Assembly (NCBI GenBank): GCA_000507305.1
Contig: DF239649.1
Location: forward strand, 112,343 to 176,342
Direction: 5' to 3'
Origin: Breviolum minutum Mf 1.05b.01
Taxonomy: Eukaryota > Sar > Dinophyceae > Suessiales > Symbiodiniaceae
DNA: 64,000 nt
The position numbers and the translations under genes are program-made. Shown here piece by piece: positions 1-13,500 of the stretch. How positions within the stretch are numbered: the stretch's first letter is position 1; every line of letters starts with the position of its first letter. The notes under the pieces are model-generated. The model was not told the DNA's origin and did no database searches. It saw only the letters and a program-made list of their open reading frames with translations.

Positions 1-105
1 TCAGGCAGCTTCGTGACTCGGCTGTTGGGACCGTCCCTCCTGGACATTTGAAGCGTCAAAGGGATCAAGGATGGGTGTACCCCTAAGCGTACGTGTACCG
101 TAATA

Positions 106-197
106 CCCATAGGATCCATGTATGGTATACTTAGCTACATTTACCATAAAAATCAACCATTCATGTAGGTAAATATACCATACATGGATCCTATGGG
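106..197. mobile_element. Family A palindromic MITE-like element
   Basis: Near-perfect palindrome; left arm CCCATAGGATCCATGTATGG, right arm its complement, loop AAAAATCAACCA. Type copy of the family. Confidence 0.93.
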
Positions 198-732
198 ATA
201 TTAGGTATTTAATAGCTGCTGTTCTCTAAGATAGGGATTTCTTGGGGATGGAAAACCCAAAAAAACCCATGAATACAGTATCAACCGGGATTTTTATGGG
301 CTCATTATGTAGTCCCAGGGATTTCCCATAGGCCCACCGTTGGGATTCGGGGGAACATCCATCCCTGCCGCTCTCCCCTGAAGTTGCCAAGGATCTGAGC
401 CTTTGAGTTGCCAGGAACGACGAAAAGTCGTTTAAGGGGAAATCTCAACAGCTTGGTCGTGCCTTTAAAAGGCACTACTGTAAGTAAGTGGTTTTGTTAC
501 ACTATCTTGAGGTGCCTTTTTGTTGTTAACTTTGATCTTTTTGTTAACCAAACCCCCCTTTTTGTGGGCGGAACACCTAGGACCTAGACTGGACAGTTTT
601 TGTCGGTAAAGTTTGAAGCCCCTAAAGGTCACCCAAAAACCACCATTTTTAAGAGATATGAAGTCCGGTTGGTGGGTTTCACGAGTTTCGCCATCTTTTT
701 GGTGTAAGGTGTATCTCATCATCCAAAAGGAA

Positions 733-831
733 CTAGTTGGTGGTTTCAACCTATTTGAAAAAAATAGTCGATATGGAAACCTTCCCCAATTAGGGCGGAA
801 ATTAAAAAATATTTGAGTTGCCACCATCTAG
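733..831. mobile_element. Family B element
   Basis: CTAGTTGGTGGTTTCAACC to GAGTTGCCACCATCTAG, about 100 bp, internal TTGAAAAA...GGGCGGAAAT. Confidence 0.88.
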
Positions 832-2316
832 CGAAACACCCTGTTTTAAAAGGTGGCGTGCCGACTTCCAGGGTATAGCAAAACCCCTTCATTGCCTCCA
901 AATTCCGCCCCCATATCCCCACCTCCATGGCAGAGGTGACCGTCATACGCCTTGAGCGTACCCGTTTCTTAGGAGGAACTGGTAGTCCACTGGTGGCTGA
1001 AAGTGCACCAGAACCACCTGGCATTGTGAACTGAATCTGGCCAAATGAAATAATATTTTTCACCTTCACCTAGGTTTCACTGAAATAAGGGGTCCCATTT
1101 CCCTTCCTCAGCTATCTTTTGGGGGAAATCGGTCGGTTCGTGAGGTCGCTATATGTTGACCACATGAATGCTTTTGACTATTTATACACCCAAAAAATGA
1201 ACGAATGTCCCGTGACAAGGGACATTTTTTCAAAAGGAAATGAATCATCTTCCAGTCCCATCAACTTTTATTCGGATATATCCGTTTTCAGGGGGCAACA
1301 ACTACTTGGAGGTTTCTTGCCACCAGAAATGAATGAAAACTTTAATTATGCTCTATAGTCAAATTGGATCATTATTCTCCAAATTTCGGTGTAAAAACTT
1401 TAAAATAACAAAATGTCTCCACCCCCCCCTTCACCATCCCTTTTATAAAACAAATATGTTGAAAAACCACCACCATTTATCTGTTTCTGGAGATTGCGAG
1501 CTGGGTTTTGTCACGACTGGATTTTTGCTGACCATGTTTTCAAGGTGTTTGCAATCCAGCTCAACGCCAGAAAAAGAAAACAAATAAAACTCATCAATGA
1601 GATAAACGACAATTTTTTGGGGGGAGGTGCAGAAAAATATGGATTTTCTGCCATCAAGAGTGTTTGTTTGCATACATTTGGTTTTCATGTTCATAATCAG
1701 GCAACCCCCTATGTAAACAGTTTATATGTACGTATGACATCTGGGCGCATTTTGAGTGTTTCAGAAACCTGGCGGCATTCCCTGAAATACGTCCATCAAT
1801 TTTCCCATACGGATCACCCGCCCCGAAAAAAACAGAAAGATCTAGGCAAATTTTCAGACAGAAATCCTTAGATGTACTTAAGGTGCTTGGAAGAAAGAAC
1901 AAGTATTCTCCCAATTGGTGGTTTAATGGTGATGTACAATCCCATGGTACAATCCCTGAAAAAACCCCTTAAACAAACAAAAGGAAACTATGCTCGTCAA
2001 AATGGGTTCCCATCTTCCCCTTAAAAAGGGAGTTAAAATTCCAAGAAAACATATCTTGAAATCACCACCTAAAGAAAAACACTGGAAAAAAACACTCAAG
2101 TTGCTGTGTTGTTGGTGAGGTTCTTTGGGGGAAAAATCCAACATACCTCTGGAATGCACATGTTTATGATGAAGGAAATCCTTTCATATTGAGTGGAGTT
2201 TGTGGGGGTACCTTTTGGGTCTGTTCCAGGGGTCAAAATGGGAGAATAGGGGTCAGCAAGATGAAGATGGCAATATAAACATATCCACTGCTCACATCTC
2301 GCTGCATGGGTCCATT

Positions 2317-2410
2317 CCCATAGGATCCATGTATGCTAAATTTATGATATATCTACCTACATCTGGTTGATTTCTATGGTAAATGTAGGTACAGTACATG
2401 GATCCTATGG
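2317..2410. mobile_element. Family A element
   Basis: Arms CCCATAGGATCCATGTATG and GTACATGGATCCTATGG around a short loop. Confidence 0.9.
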
Positions 2411-2656
2411 ATCCTATCTTCAAAAACCCCCGTTTTACAAATGGGGTATCTTGGGCTGAAATTTCACCCACTGGCCCCAACCTTTTACCAGCACTTCTAA
2501 CAGGACGCCTGGTTTCTTGGATTTCTTGGACTTCTTACAACTCAAAGGATTCACTCCTGACGCCGGCCCGGACAGTTGGACAAGCCTGCGACTGCCTTTT
2601 TAAAGGGCAATCTGAAAATCCAGCCGTGGAAAATGAGGGAACTAAGAATAATAATT

Positions 2657-2798
2657 TGTACTTGGATGTCCATGGTACTTAGTAAATGGATACTAACCCC
2701 CATATAAGTCAATATAAGTAGGTTGGATACGTCCCGCAAGTATGTGAAATAAACCAACTTACCAACTAGTTACGATCACTTCCATGGACATCCGGGTA
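2657..2798. mobile_element. Family I-like inverted element
   Basis: TACTTGGATGTCCATGGTAC to ACTTCCATGGACATCCGGGT. Confidence 0.8.
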
Positions 2799-2835
2799 TA
2801 TAGTCTTTTTTATGTCTCTCACATTAAAGAAAAAT

Positions 2836-2950
2836 AGAGGGTCCAGGTGATTCAAAGTGACCTTTTCATCCCCTAGTTGGAGGTCATTTAACCATTGAAA
2901 AGGGTCACTTAACCATCCCAAAAAGGTCACAAAGAATTGCCAGGGTTTCA
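2836..2950. mobile_element. Family F element
   Basis: AGGTGATTCAAAGTGACC at one end and CAAAGAATTGCCAGGG at the other, internal GGTCACTTAACCATCCC. Confidence 0.8.
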
Positions 2951-3318
2951 CAGTTTCGCATTTTGAGATGCCAGTGAAACAAAACACACCCACCTTTTTG
3001 CGACTCAGAGTCATGCTCGGACCATTTAGGATCGGGAAAATATGGTCATCCAGCAGGCTGCTTGTTTGTTGCTTGGAAAAAATATAAAAATTTTCCCCAA
3101 ATGGTGATTTGATGATGATTTACCACGGTATAAAGTAACAATATCACTTTAAACAAATCCAAGATATCCATTCGTTAAATTTCCAGGCTATCTGGGGGTT
3201 CAAGCTTACCGCGTACTGAAAGGATTGAGTTCAACTATATTGCAAAAACACTTGCCATTTTGTTATCACTCAGCCAACCAAGTAATAAAAGTTTCAACTG
3301 ATCTTTTCCTCCTAAATA

Positions 3319-3408
3319 CCCATACCATCCATGTATGGTATGTTTCCCTACATTTACCATAAAAATCAACCAAATGTAGGTAAATATACCATACATGGAT
3401 GGTATGGG
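3319..3408. mobile_element. Family A element with covarying arms
   Basis: The left arm reads CCCATACCATCCATG where others have CCCATAGGATCCATG, and the right arm carries the matching change (CATGGATGGTATGGG). Confidence 0.93.
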
Positions 3409-3554
3409 ATATGTTATCCCCAAAAGTTTAAAGCTTGACCTTTTGTCAAGTCACCTGCTCGAAGCCACATCAAGTCAACTCACAGCTCCTATCTTCACAT
3501 CCTCCATTTATTATATCAGATTTTTTGGTGCCGAGCGAAAAAAAAACAAAAAAG

Positions 3555-3664
3555 CTAGTTAGTGGTTGAACCAACCCATCTGAAAAATATGCTCGTCTAA
3601 TTGGGTTCATCTTCTCCAAGGTTCCGGGTGAAATTCAACAAATATTTGAGTTGCCACCACCCAG
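3555..3664. mobile_element. Family B element
   Basis: CTAGTTAGTGGTTGAACCAA to GAGTTGCCACCACCCAG. Confidence 0.88.
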
Positions 3665-3709
3665 ATGAAACATACTTTGCCATGACATGACATCTTTGGT
3701 CCTTTTTCA

Positions 3710-3830
3710 TCTCCCTGGCAATCCTTTGTGACCTTTTTGGGATAGTGAAGTTAAGTGACCCTTTCAAAGGCGAAAAATCATGACCTTCAACTAGCGGATA
3801 AAAAATTATAGGTCACGGCTTGACTCACCT
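3710..3830. mobile_element. Family F element (reverse)
   Basis: CCTGGCAATCCTTTGTGACC to GGCTTGACTCACCTGG. Confidence 0.78.
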
Positions 3831-3875
3831 GGTTGCCGTTGATTCACCTATAGATAATGGTTGCTTCATCAGGAT

Positions 3876-4133
3876 TCATATCAAATAAGGGCTAAAAATG
3901 AGACACACATAGAAACACCTACCCCCCAGAAATCTAACATAGATACCAAAAATGGCCATATCTAAAAGGAACCACCTTTTCCAAACCATCATTTTGGGTA
4001 TCCATGTTAGTTTTCGGGGGTGTAGATTGCCGTTGAAGCCCTTGGGTTTTTTCCGTTTCCTTTCCCCCGGTCCTTTCTTTTTCCGAAGCTTCTTGGGCTG
4101 CTCAGCCAGGGCTTTGGCCTGAACCTCTTTGGC
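3876..4133 (-). CDS. UTP23: UTP23 exon 7, Lys/Arg-rich C-terminus running into a MITE
   Basis: Acceptor CTAG|GCC; encodes [12 protein letters not shown] then [20 protein letters not shown], the basic nucleolar tail. From about 4022 the open frame continues across a family C element to TGA at 3878-3876, adding about 50 residues with no UTP23 likeness. A GC donor at 4030-4029 could instead end the exon in phase 1. Confidence 0.75.
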   Translation of the reverse strand, partial: AKEVQAKALAEQPKKLRKKKGPGERKRKKPKGFNGNLHPRKLTWIPKMMVWKRWFLLDMAIFGIYVRFLGGRCFYVCLIFSPYLI

Positions 4134-7100
4134 CTAGCAGGATAGGCAGGATGAGTCAAGTTTACCCATTACGGATCCATGGGACGAACGGTATATTTAC
4201 CCACATTTACCGTAAATTTCTGGTTGGTGGTTTCAACCCATTTGAAAAATATTGGTCAAAATGGGAATCTTCCCCAAATAGGGGTGAAAATAAAAAAAAA
4301 GTTGAAACCACCACCCAGATTTACCATGAATTTTTGCCATTCAAATGTAGGCAAATATACCATATATGGATCCTATGGGTATTGCACTATGGAATTTCAC
4401 ACCCACCCACTCCCCCCCAAAAAAGACAGAAACACCTAATGATTTCAAAAGTAAGAAACGAAAGATGTTTCATTCATAAATTCAACAAAGCCTTTAGCGT
4501 CCCGGCAACACACATCAAAAGTATAAGACTACATCTGCTCAACAATGTCTGCTGTTTTATCCACCATTTTCCATCCATTTCCCATCAAAACCTTTTGTGG
4601 CATTCCATTAAAACTTAAATCAGTTCGTTCATAGGAATCCGTCCAATGCATGGTGTATAAGAATCCCATAGAATCCCTACGTACTTGGGTACGTAGTATA
4701 ATCCCTTAATATCAAATAGCCAACCAGCCCCCAACCAGAACCAGGCTTTTGAAACACTCATGACTCTGTCTCTTCCCCTTGCCTTCAGCTCTGGCAACTT
4801 TGGTTTCTCCCACTCCGCGCATCGACGTTTCTGACTTTCCCTTTCCTCACGCAACGTCTTCGAGGCACTGGAGGGTTCTTCCAATTGCGGCACGGGGCCG
4901 TTCAACCTGAGGATGTGTTTTCCACAGCTGCCACAAGATAGGCCCAGAAAAAACCTGGTGAGAAGAAGGGGGCACCATAGCAGCTCCACTTGTAGAGGTT
5001 ATAAACCCAGGGAAGCCCAATGGAAAAACAACCATTTGAAGATGTACCTCCTATGAAAGATGGTGACTTTCTATTGCCATGTTAGTTTTCACTGAAGGAT
5101 TTCATGGGGTTTAACAGTGTTCTGAGGGGGGCTTATGACTTCAACCCCCTAGTTGTTTTGGCTGGGCAACAACAAAAACTTTCCATCAACTGCTGATGAA
5201 TTGGTGGTTAAGGTTGTTGGTTAAAGCCTATCCTGGGATACCTGTCAAAAGGACTACCAATCTTGGGGTTGTCAACGACCCCTTCCAAAATGGCCATTCA
5301 TGGCTTGTGAATGGGTACAGTACTTACATGTACTAACAAACTCAAATGATCCTCTCGGGATACTAACCAGTATCATCCAGAAGGAAGGTAGCCATGAATT
5401 CATGAAAGTATCCCTAAGAATCCTGCGTCTACTGGATTGGAACCCGAAAACAACAACACTTTACTTGGATTTTGCTTGTTGGATGCTTGGAAAAAGGTCC
5501 AGAAAACTCTCCCAAATGGTGGTTTAATGGTGATTTACCATGGTAGAAAGGTAAACAAATCATCTTAAACACACAAAAACATAAAAAACAAAAAACTATA
5601 CCCTATAGCCATCAACAGTTTCTCAGAGTTAATGAGGCATCTCTACCCAAAAATTGCAACAATATCAAAAATTTGGGGGTTGGATCATCTTAGAAAATTA
5701 AGTATCTAACCCTAGACATCCACATACCTCGTGAACAGTGGGGGGTTCCTAAATTCTCGAACCTCAGGTGGCCTTGGATGTTGCAGGGACTTCCATCATC
5801 GTTGAGTGTCAATTTCAACCCCTTTGAAACGGGCCTGGCTGCTGCGATCCACACCCAAGCAATTTCTCATTTGCTCGTTTAGTAAGAAACATGGCCATCC
5901 TTTACTCATCTCTAAGTGTGGATGGTGAAACTTCCGAAGAAAACATGGTGGAACCAGGGAAATTCATGAATATCCCTCGTTAAAATTCGGCATTTGTAAC
6001 GGCAACGTTGGGATCCTTGGAATGGCCTATGAAAACATATTTAAGCCAAATGTTAAGAAATACTCCATACATGGAGCATCTGGGATACTTGCCTACTCCA
6101 ACTCATCTATCTTATGCAATATGTGCCCACATTTGCTTGATGTTTACAACAAATGTACCTAGAACCCACATGATCCATGTTTCGATTGGAAAGGACCTTG
6201 TTTTGGAGGGGGTTTTCCGCCCCAAAATAAAAGACATTCACCAGGTTGGTAATATTCCAGTGGAGCGAACTCTAAATTTCCAATCCCCCAAGGCTTCTTA
6301 AAATTACATATTGCCCCCAACCAACCTCCCAACAATATCCCAAATGCTCAACCTGTATGGTCTATTTATCTACATTTGGGTAGTTTTGGTGGTATATATA
6401 CGTGGGCAAATGAAGTATATATATTCAAATATATTTGTATATATGTGGGCAAATACAACAGTGAGCATCTGCAAATGACCAAAAACAACCAACCAACCAA
6501 CCAACCAACCAACCAACCGACCAACCAACCAACCAACCACCCAGCCAGCCAGCCAGCCAGCCAACCAACCAACCAACCAACCAACCAACACCTGCAGTCG
6601 TGACCGTTCCAAAACCCAGGAGCCTAATGAGTGGTACACCTGGTACCTTCCTCAAGGTGGCTAAAAGCCCTGGATCTTGCGTAGCTACCAAGAGCCTCAC
6701 AGCCACGGCGCGACTGAGAAATTCATCTCAAATCATGAGAAGGGATTTCGGATCACTGGAAGGATCATCCCAGTTAGTAAGCGGTTAGTAGCCAGCATTT
6801 ATACGCCATGAAAAGGTCATTTGGAAGGGGAACAACCCGATCCTTAGGACACTTACGATCAACATGGTTATTGACCACTTGCTAACTGGGATGATCCTCC
6901 AAGCAAGCCTACCATTTATCGGCTAAAAAAAACATCTGTCCGCTTTTGTCAAAAAAACATCAAACGGATGTCTGTACTGTGCCATCCGCTTTTTTGAGGA
7001 TTTGTGTTACTTCTTTTTCCTTTCTTCATTGAAAGTATGAGATTGCAATTTTGCAATATATATACATATATATATTAAGAAATAGAAATAGATTTGAATT

Positions 7101-7539
7101 AATTTTGCAATTTTGAAATCTTTTTTTTTAGTGAACTTTATTTTGAGAAATCAACAAAAATAATAATACTCAATAAATACAAAAAATCAAGGAAATTTGA
7201 ATTTTGAAGAAAAAAGGAAAGATGATGATATAATTAATAATTTGGTAAACTTGTTTTATATTAAAAATATTTATGGAATGTTTGAATTTTTTTTGTCCAT
7301 ACAAATGCATCGCTGAAACCAAGCCGCTACGTTTAGGGTTTAGGATTTGGGGTTTAAGCTTTTTTCCGCTGTAAATTTGAGCAAATAAATGTCGCCAATA
7401 CGATCGTTAAAAATTTGAAGAGATGATGCTCGTTTACTCGCACACTCTATCACCCAAAGTCTATGGTCAGATTTGGCTCGTTCCTGTCTGTGCTCGCTTC
7501 CTACAATTACAATTACAATTACAAATACTACTACTACTG

Positions 7540-7581
<42 letters not shown>

Positions 7582-10500
7582 TTACTATTGTACGCGCTGC
7601 AAAAGGCACCCAAGATCCACATGGAGATCATAGATCACTCTCATTGGAATGGAATCCCATCGCCATCCTTTTGAATAAGCTGCGGCTCCTTGCACAAACA
7701 ATGTCACACATGCTGCGGCCTGCAAAGCAAACGCACCATTTGGCTTTCTCACGCATGTTGCTTTCGGGCTCGGTATCTCCATTTCCGGACCTATACACAT
7801 CATCAACATAATCGCTATTATAATCAGGCGATTACAAATCGGAACGCGCTCGGATTACGCATGTCCATGGAGATAGGACCTCCTTGCATCAAACAGAATA
7901 TCATGTCGGGTTGGGGGATATACGCAAAAAGGGAACTTACTCGGATTGCTGTCCATCCACTCTACCCTTTCTGCGTCGGAATCGCTCATCGGATCGGGGC
8001 CTAATCGCACAGCGAACGCTCAACGCAATCGCTTTAAGGGGAACAAATACGCAACGCACTCGGGTTTCTCATATCCATTGGACCTGCGCAAAAAAAATAG
8101 ATAATATATGTATATACCTGTGACCATGCAGGTCATTCTAGTCTCTATATCAACTTACATGGGCAGGAAGGTGGGACCACCATCTCCGGCTTCCATCCAC
8201 TCTACTCTCCACTCTACCCTCCAAACATCCCCACAGCGCCTGCATCACGCAGGCTTTTGACCAAAAAAAACGCTTTGGGGGTATCTTCTCCTTCATTCGC
8301 TTTGCATCCCTCTTTTGGCTTTTTCACGCAGGCTTTTGACCAAAAAACGCTTTGGGGGTATCTTCTCCCCTGCTTTCTCTTTTGGCCTTTCACGCAGGCG
8401 TGCGTCCCCTTTTGGCTTTCATTCGCTTTGCATCCCTTTTTTGGCTTTTTCACGCAGGCTTGCATCGCTTTGCACCCTCTTTTGCTTTCATTCTCTTTGC
8501 ATCCCTTTTGCTTTCATTCTCTTTGCATCCCTTTTGCTTTCATTCGCTTTGCGTCCCTTTGGTTTTCGTTCGCTTTGCATCTCTCTTGCTTTCATTCGCT
8601 TTGCGACTTTGCGCCCTCTTTTGGCTTTTTACGCAGGCTTGCATCGCTTTGCACCCTCTTTTGCTTCAGCGCCTGCATTTAGCAAGCATATCTCCTCCAA
8701 ACATCCCCACAGCGCCTGCATTTTGCAAGCATACCACAAAAATCGCATCTCTACCCTATTGCAAGGAGAGCATCCAAACATGAAAACATCTCCAAACATC
8801 AAAATGGGAGAGGAGGAGCACGTGCGCAGGCACACAGCAGCACGCAGAATCCTCACAGCGCCTGCATTTTCGCAAGCATATCTCCTCCNNNNNNNNNNNN
8901 NNNNNNNNNNNNNNNNNNNNNNNNNNNNNNNNNNNNNNNNNNNNNNNNNNNNNNNNNNNNNNNNNNNNNNNNNNNNNNNNNNNNNNNNNNNNNNNNNNNN
9001 NNNNNNNNNNNNNNNNNNNNNNNNNNNNNNNNNNNNNNNNNNNNNNNNNNNNNNNNNNNNNNNNNNNNNNNNNNNNNNNNNNNNNNNNNNNNNNNNNNNN
9101 NNNNNNNNNNNNNNNNNNNNNNNNNNNNNNNNNNNNNNNNNNNNNNNNNNNNNNNNNNNNNNNNNNNNNNNNNNNNNNNNNNNNNNNNNNNNNNNNNNNN
9201 NNNNNNNNNNNNNNNNNNNNNNNNNNNNNNNNNNNNNNNNNNNNNNNNNNNNNNNNNNNNNNNNNNNNNNNNNNNNNNNNNNNNNNNNNNNNNNNNNNNN
9301 NNNNNNNNNNNNNNNNNNNNNNNNNNNNNNNNNNNNNNNNNNNNNNNNNNNNNNNNNNNNNNNNNNNNNNNNNNNNNNNNNNNNNNNNNNNNNNNNNNNN
9401 NNNNNNNNNNNNNNNNNNNNNNNNNNNNNNNNNNNNNNNNNNNNNNNNNNNNNNNNNNNNNNNNNNNNNNNNNNNNNNNNNNNNNNNNNNNNNNNNNNNN
9501 NNNNNNNNNNNNNNNNNNNNNNNNNNNNNNNNNNNNNNNNNNNNNNNNNNNNNNNNNNNNNNNNNNNNNNNNNNNNNNNNNNNNNNNNNNNNNNNNNNNN
9601 NNNNNNNNNNNNNNNNNNNNNNNNNNNNNNNNNNNNNNNNNNNNNNNNNNNNNNNNNNNNNNNNNNNNNNNNNNNNNNNNNNNNNNNNNNNNNNNNNNNN
9701 NNNNNNNNNNNNNNNNNNNNNNNNNNNNNNNNNNNNNNNNNNNNNNNNNNNNNNNNNNNNNNNNNNNNNNNACAGCGCCTGCATTTTGCAAGCATATCTC
9801 CTCCAAACATCCCAACAGCGCCTACATTTTGCAAGCATATCTCCTCCAAACATCCCCACAGCGCCTGCATTTTGCAAGCATGTATCCGCAAAGTTGGCAT
9901 CTCTACCCTATTGCAAGGGGATTAGCACGCACGCACACGCAGGCACACACGAAGGAGCACGCTATATCCACTCTACTCTCCACGCTGCCCTTTGGCAAGG
10001 GGAGTATCCAAACTTGAAAAATCAAAATGGGAGAGGAGGAGCGAGCGCGCACGCACGCACACAGGAGCACGCAAAATCCCCACTCGTCACTTTTCACCCC
10101 CATAGTGCTCGCACTATGTTTGCCCCAATGCGGGCTCAAAATTTCAAAATTGACAGATCACTTCAACAAGATCTCTGCGCACCTGTCCAGCAATCTGAAC
10201 CCAAGCATCGCAAAAAGGAAAAATTAAAATATATAAAACTCACTTTGGACATCAGGGCAATCCGTCGCTGCCCAACATCCCACCTCTCGCCTGAACAAAA
10301 GAAAAGAAAGAGAAAAAAGAAGCAAAAGAAAGAAGAGAAAACGCAATCGCGCACATTTCCGCTTGTAATGCTCCACGAGGGGTGGCTCGTTGTATGGCCA
10401 CATCCTCCACCATAGCTCCAAGTCATAAATATCCTGCCCAAACCCAAACACCAAAGACCCCGCGCAGCGCAGCCCCAATCCCAAACCCGCTCCTGCCAAT

Positions 10501-13500
10501 ACGGCCCTTCGTTCATCCACCGCCAATCCGCGAGCTTCTCTTCGAGCCACCTCCCCCACCAACTCAGGCAAAAAGCCATCGCCGACCCAAACCAGCTCCC
10601 ATACCTGCACCCAAAGGCAAAAGAAAAAACGCGGCGAAACCAAAAAAACTAAAAGCGCTCCTCCTCCCAAACCCACAATTCTCCATCCCACCGCCACATC
10701 CAACGACCCCCCTCCAGGTAGTATTGTGGAGTCTCCTCCACTTCCCACCTCAAATAGCTGCTGGCGAACACGCCCATCAAATCGGCAGCACAGCAAAAGA
10801 AAGGAATGTTAAAAGCAACAAAAAAACACCTTCTTTTTGGTGGATTTTTCAGCGGGCCATCCCGCAGGTGTAACCTCGAGAAGTGTCTTCGGAAATCCTG
10901 GAAGAACCTTCTAGGCTGAGCCAAAAGAGGTCTGGACAAAAACCAGACCTCACTGGAAGATCTATTGTACCTCACCCAAAAGATAATTTGGAAGACTACT
11001 GGTGTATAAAAGGTTATATCTATAGGTTTATAACCCTAGTTAGGGGACCTGTAACCCACTTATAGAGGTTATAAGCCTGGTTACTATCCACTTACTAAGT
11101 ATCCTGAACCTCTAAGTAGGGAACGATTGTACATAGCGCATGTATTTGCATCTGGCAAATAACATGGGCTGACTCTGACATGGATACTGATATGGTCTGA
11201 TATTAGCGTAAATGCCCTAAAAACTCCACCCTTCCAAAGTTTGCAATGTTTTTATAGGCGTCAAATGCGGCTATTGAACGCAAGTAATAGCCATTTACCT
11301 GGCCAAATTGGTGGCCCATTTTTCACCACAGCGTTTGCCAGATGCAACTTTGCGAGCCCCAAGAGCTTTTCGTTTCTTGGAGGAATTCGTGACCTACCCA
11401 GCCACTCCCTTAAAACAGGGCGGGTCCACCGGCATTGGTCAATGAGATTTTTTCCCAAAGAAATCCCAGGTCCAAACCCCCCACTGCAACGCCCGGTTGG
11501 GTTTTTAGGCATAGGGTATAACACATGTATTATAACCAGGAATTTTCAACTATAAATCGTCACTTGATAAATACATTGAAATACGAGTCACAAGGGTCCC
11601 AATTACTGTTAAAAAATCTCCCGGCATCTCCCAGCCAACCGCACCATCAACTTGTTTGCCCCCCATTCATAGGCATCATCAACTTCCTCGCCCCCTTCCC
11701 AGCCGTTTCGTTCCGCCGTTCCTCCGTTGATTCGCATCACCAATTTGCTGTGCAATGCACTTTGAGGCTCCGATGGGTTCGTCATGACCACATTTGAGGC
11801 GATAATACCTGAGCTCGGCAAAACCGTTGCGACATTCCATTATACTGGTTGGTTAATAGGGATCCGTATAATTGCTTATCATAAACACCATATAACTGGC
11901 CTTGTTTTCCGATATACTGGCATTTTTAGGGGCCATAACTTATATCACCCATATATATATATATATATATATATATTAGTTATTCCACAGTCTTTTTGTA
12001 TTTGCTGACATATAAGACTGGGAAGGATGGTCACAGCACTTTGTGTCAGGTTGGCTGCCGTGACGTTTGGCAATCCCTTCGCTTAAAAAAGGGCGATAGC
12101 CGAGGGTTTGATCTGTGTTCCTCTTTCGAGTCTGGAGCTTCTACCGCAACGGTTTTCCGCGGCCTGTTTGCAGCTGAATCAGATCAAACCTCAAAGCCAA
12201 GCCAATGGGATGTTCAAGACACATGGAAACACATGGAAAAACATATCACATNGATAACTTATATCACCATATATATATATATATATATATATATTAGGTG
12301 GTTGAAAACCATTCGTTTTTCATGGGAACTTGGGGTTCAAGGTATGGTATATCATCCATGGGACTGGTATATTTGCCTACATGAATAGTTGATTTTGTAT
12401 GGTAAGTTGGTAGGTAAACATACAATCGCTCGTCCCATGGATGCGATTATGGGGTTGTGAAAAAAAACGAAGATCAAACTGGACGTGGATATTTGCTTAA
12501 AACCCCGGACCAATGGTTTCGGGTGCGTTTGAACCTGTATGAAACGCAACAAAAAAATGTTCTTACACCTCTGAAAACTAACATGTCCACCAAAACGGGA
12601 CTATTTCAATAGGAAATACATCTTCCAACCATTGATTTTCAGGGGACATGTTAGTTTTCCGGGGAGGTCCTCAAAATGGCTCTAAGTTTACTTCCACCAT
12701 GACTGGCGCCAGAGAATTCCACCATGAGTCAATGTATTTCCTATTGCATAGGATCCATGTACGGTATATTTCCATATAAATGTAGTTGAAGTTGAACAGC
12801 AAAAAACCCCTGGAACTCAATGGTTGGAAGATGAAATTTCCTCTCGGGCCCGGCCCTTGCTTCTTTCAGGAGCAACCTGGCAATTTTAATAGCCGGCTAA
12901 CATGTTTCTTCTTCGGAGGAACTTCATCCAAAACCTGTATATAACTATCTCCCAAAGAAAATGCATGAAAATGCCATCCCAAAGATCTTCAAGCCTAGAC
13001 ATCCCAGGCGAGGGCCACCTCCTGAGGTTTGATGTTGGGTCAAACATCGAACCTCAGGAGGTGGCCCTGGATGTCTAGAGTCCAGGGCAACTTCAAGATC
13101 AAACTAAGTATATACCAGTTTGTTTGGACATCTGGTGTCATTTGAAGATCAAACTAACCATACATCAGTTGGAAAATCCGAAAACTAGTGGCAAGTTGCA
13201 TTGAAGACTAGGTATTTTGAACAATTTTAGGACACATTATCATGGGAATCTAAGGGTACCCCCCGATATCTCCAACCACCCCCCAGAGAAGTAGCCGGCC
13301 TTATTAAGGGGTTATTGGCCCATCATGATCCCTTTTAATAAGGCCTTAATAAAGACCTTTATTTCCTGGTTGAAACGTGGCATTTGGGGGGGGCTACCCT
13401 TAGATTCCCACAACGCGCCCATTCCGCAGCCGAAGCCACCCCTTGGCGATGATGGCTGCGCCAAGCGCGCGGTCACCAAGGCTACGAAGTTCTTCCAAAA

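Larger units (their letters stand above)
1..3875. other. No gene seen; element mosaic
   Basis: Downstream of UTP23. Contains A, B, F, I and L copies listed separately and unassigned spacer. No exon with paired splice sites or a family motif was recognised. Confidence 0.6.

Noticed and set aside
106..197. Family A palindromes as transcription terminators or regulatory operators
   Set aside because: They are dispersed in introns and spacers in many copies with no fixed relation to gene ends; mobile elements explain them better.
465..827. Lys-rich minus-strand frame considered as the true last exon of UTP23
   Set aside because: Overlaps a family B element, has no NPLS-type motif and no convincing acceptor.
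8315..9925. Open frames of up to about 540 codons across the gap
   Set aside because: They exist only because N runs carry no stops and tandem repeats are frame-open.
10394..10873. Pro/Lys-rich plus-strand open frame of about 160 codons
   Set aside because: C-rich low-complexity strand next to the tandem array, opposite to the gene and inside UTP23 intron 4; no motif.
12008..12240. Coding-like plus-strand frame ([20 protein letters not shown])
   Set aside because: Antisense inside UTP23 intron 3, bounded by AT-repeat duplicates and an N; no splice partner.
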